Shown: one piece after another, positions 62,841-64,000 of the stretch
Numbering within the stretch: position 1 is the stretch's first letter
Layout: every line of letters starts with the position of its first letter
From: Astatotilapia calliptera
Lineage: Eukaryota; Chordata; Actinopteri; Cichliformes; Cichlidae
Direction of reading: 5' to 3'
NCBI RefSeq assembly: GCF_900246225.1
Contig: NC_039318.1
Location: 22,406,204-22,470,203, forward strand
DNA length: 64,000 nt
The notes under the pieces: generated by a model
Database searches by the model: none
What the model was told of the DNA's origin: nothing
The model's input: only the letters and a program-made list of their open reading frames with translations
Translations under genes and position numbers: made by a program

Positions 62841-63629
62841 GTAAGCTAACGTGTATGTAAAGATTTCTATGTCGCAACGAGTTATTGGCTTTTCTTTTTG
62901 TGTGTGTGCGCCCGATTTTGAACATGGCGTACCCCGCTCTGACATGGCGGTATCGTTGTGCTACGTTACAGCGCCAGGGAGCTGCTGCGTGCGGTGGTTA
63001 GTGGAAGGAGCTCAGCGTCAGCAAAGATAGTTATCTAACAACGCTTTCGGTTATTTTATGACTGCATGCTTTAATGTAGCGGGCAGGGGTGGTTAACTAG
63101 CAGCAGGGGGTTGGCATCAGTTAGCAACCGAAATTAGCACTAACTGTAACAGCCACAGATGCTGCCTTCGGAGGCTTTAACCAGAGTAGCGAAGCGTTAT
63201 GACACCTAATGTATGAAAGTCGAATAAACATTAAATATATAACGAGCAACGCCGTTTATATATTGTTATTCAAACGAAAAAGTGTGTTGATGTGTACATG
63301 TACTTTTACAGTCCCTAAGTTTTCCTCATTAGAGAGCCCGGGCTTTCACAGCCGAGTTTACCATCTGGGTAGAGACGCTCATGTCTGGTGCATCATAATT
63401 ACGACGCTCTTGTTAGCCTGTGAATGTATATGGGGGTAGCCGTATCAGTCACCCTAAACTCCCAGTGCCTAGACCCACCTGAGGGCCCTGTTGTGCCAAA
63501 GTGTGGCAGATATTTCTGTTTCGTCGTTGTTGTTTTGTTTATTTATTCTCTGATATCTTTACTTAAAATAATTATATATAAAACAAAGAAATTATCTCTG
63601 TCTGCTTTATTGTATCTATATTTATAATG
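62841..63629 (+). other. Presumed first intron of the unidentified gene
   Basis: No further exon seen. GC content falls away from the promoter. Confidence 0.5.
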
Positions 63630-64000
63630 CTCTTGATCCTGATATTATTGCGAATTACAGACCTATTTCCAAACTGCCTTTTATCTCAAAGATTCTTGAA
63701 AAGGTAGTTTACAAGCAATTAATGTCCTTCCTAGAAGAACACGGTATTTTAGAAGTTTTCCAATCTGGTTTTAAAGCTTTACATAGTACCGAATCTGCCC
63801 TTTTAAGAGTTTTTAATGATGTGTTTTTGGCAAATGACTCAGGTGACTGTGTTATTATTGTGCTGTTAGATTTAACTGCTGCTTTTGATACAGTGGATCA
63901 TAATATTTTAATTTCCCGTTTAGAGCAGTTGGTGGGTATGCGGAGTACCGCACTGCAGTGGCTCAGATCCTATTTGGCAGAGCGAACTTTCTCTGTGAAA
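63630..64000 (+). mobile_element. L2-like LINE, reverse transcriptase part, runs off the end
   Basis: An open frame without stops to the window edge reads ANYRPISKLPFISKILEKVV, then FQSGFKALHSTESALLRVFN, then VLLDLTAAFDTVDHNILISR. It holds RT blocks including the first catalytic Asp region (DLTAAFD). The element enters abruptly at about 63630, so it is 5' truncated. It is better preserved than the other two L2-like copies. Confidence 0.85.

Overview
The window is vertebrate, and specifically teleost, nuclear DNA. Genes are split by GT-AG introns, exons are short and far apart, and the space between them holds non-LTR retrotransposon pieces, tRNA-derived SINEs, small inverted-repeat DNA transposons and long microsatellites typical of percomorph fish. 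A cichlid-like fish is plausible from the IGF1 precursor, but the species is not proven. I see no bacterial, phage or CRISPR material.

Three genes can be read completely, exon by exon, in the order known from human chromosome 12q23: PARPBP (PARI) on the + strand (coding exons 1202-18461, 587 codons), pmch (pro-melanin-concentrating hormone) on the - strand (22960-19050, 140 codons) and igf1 on the - strand (48844-35246, 182 codons). PARPBP and pmch converge tail to tail, and their best poly(A) signals are only about 30 bases apart. A fourth gene, unidentified, starts at 62813 on the + strand from a small CpG-rich promoter; only its first coding exon is inside the window.

Layout: 1-1137, L2-like LINE fragment and a large TCTA/TA microsatellite; 1202-18461, PARPBP, whose introns hold a foldback element, a SINE with target-site duplication and an RTE-like LINE interrupted by a truncated SINE; 18951-23049, the pmch gene with its TATA box, its first intron swollen by repeats; 23050-35245, intergenic, with a SINE and two inverted-repeat DNA transposons, one keeping a MADF-type DNA-binding ORF, then the likely igf1 3' UTR with a strong hairpin; 35246-48844, igf1; 48845-62640, igf1 upstream region with microsatellites, a deleted L2 LINE, Tc1/mariner and hAT remnants and a SINE; 62640-64000, promoter and exon 1 of the unknown gene followed by another L2-like LINE that runs off the end.

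The genes do not form one pathway: PARPBP restrains homologous recombination at replication forks, pmch encodes a hypothalamic peptide for feeding and colour change, and igf1 encodes the main growth hormone-dependent growth factor. Their adjacency is old synteny. I did not find a new protein system. The most unusual points are the compact convergent 3' ends, the hormone split by an intron, a 30-T tract serving as a splice signal, the igf1 3' UTR hairpin, and the undescribed small transposons.
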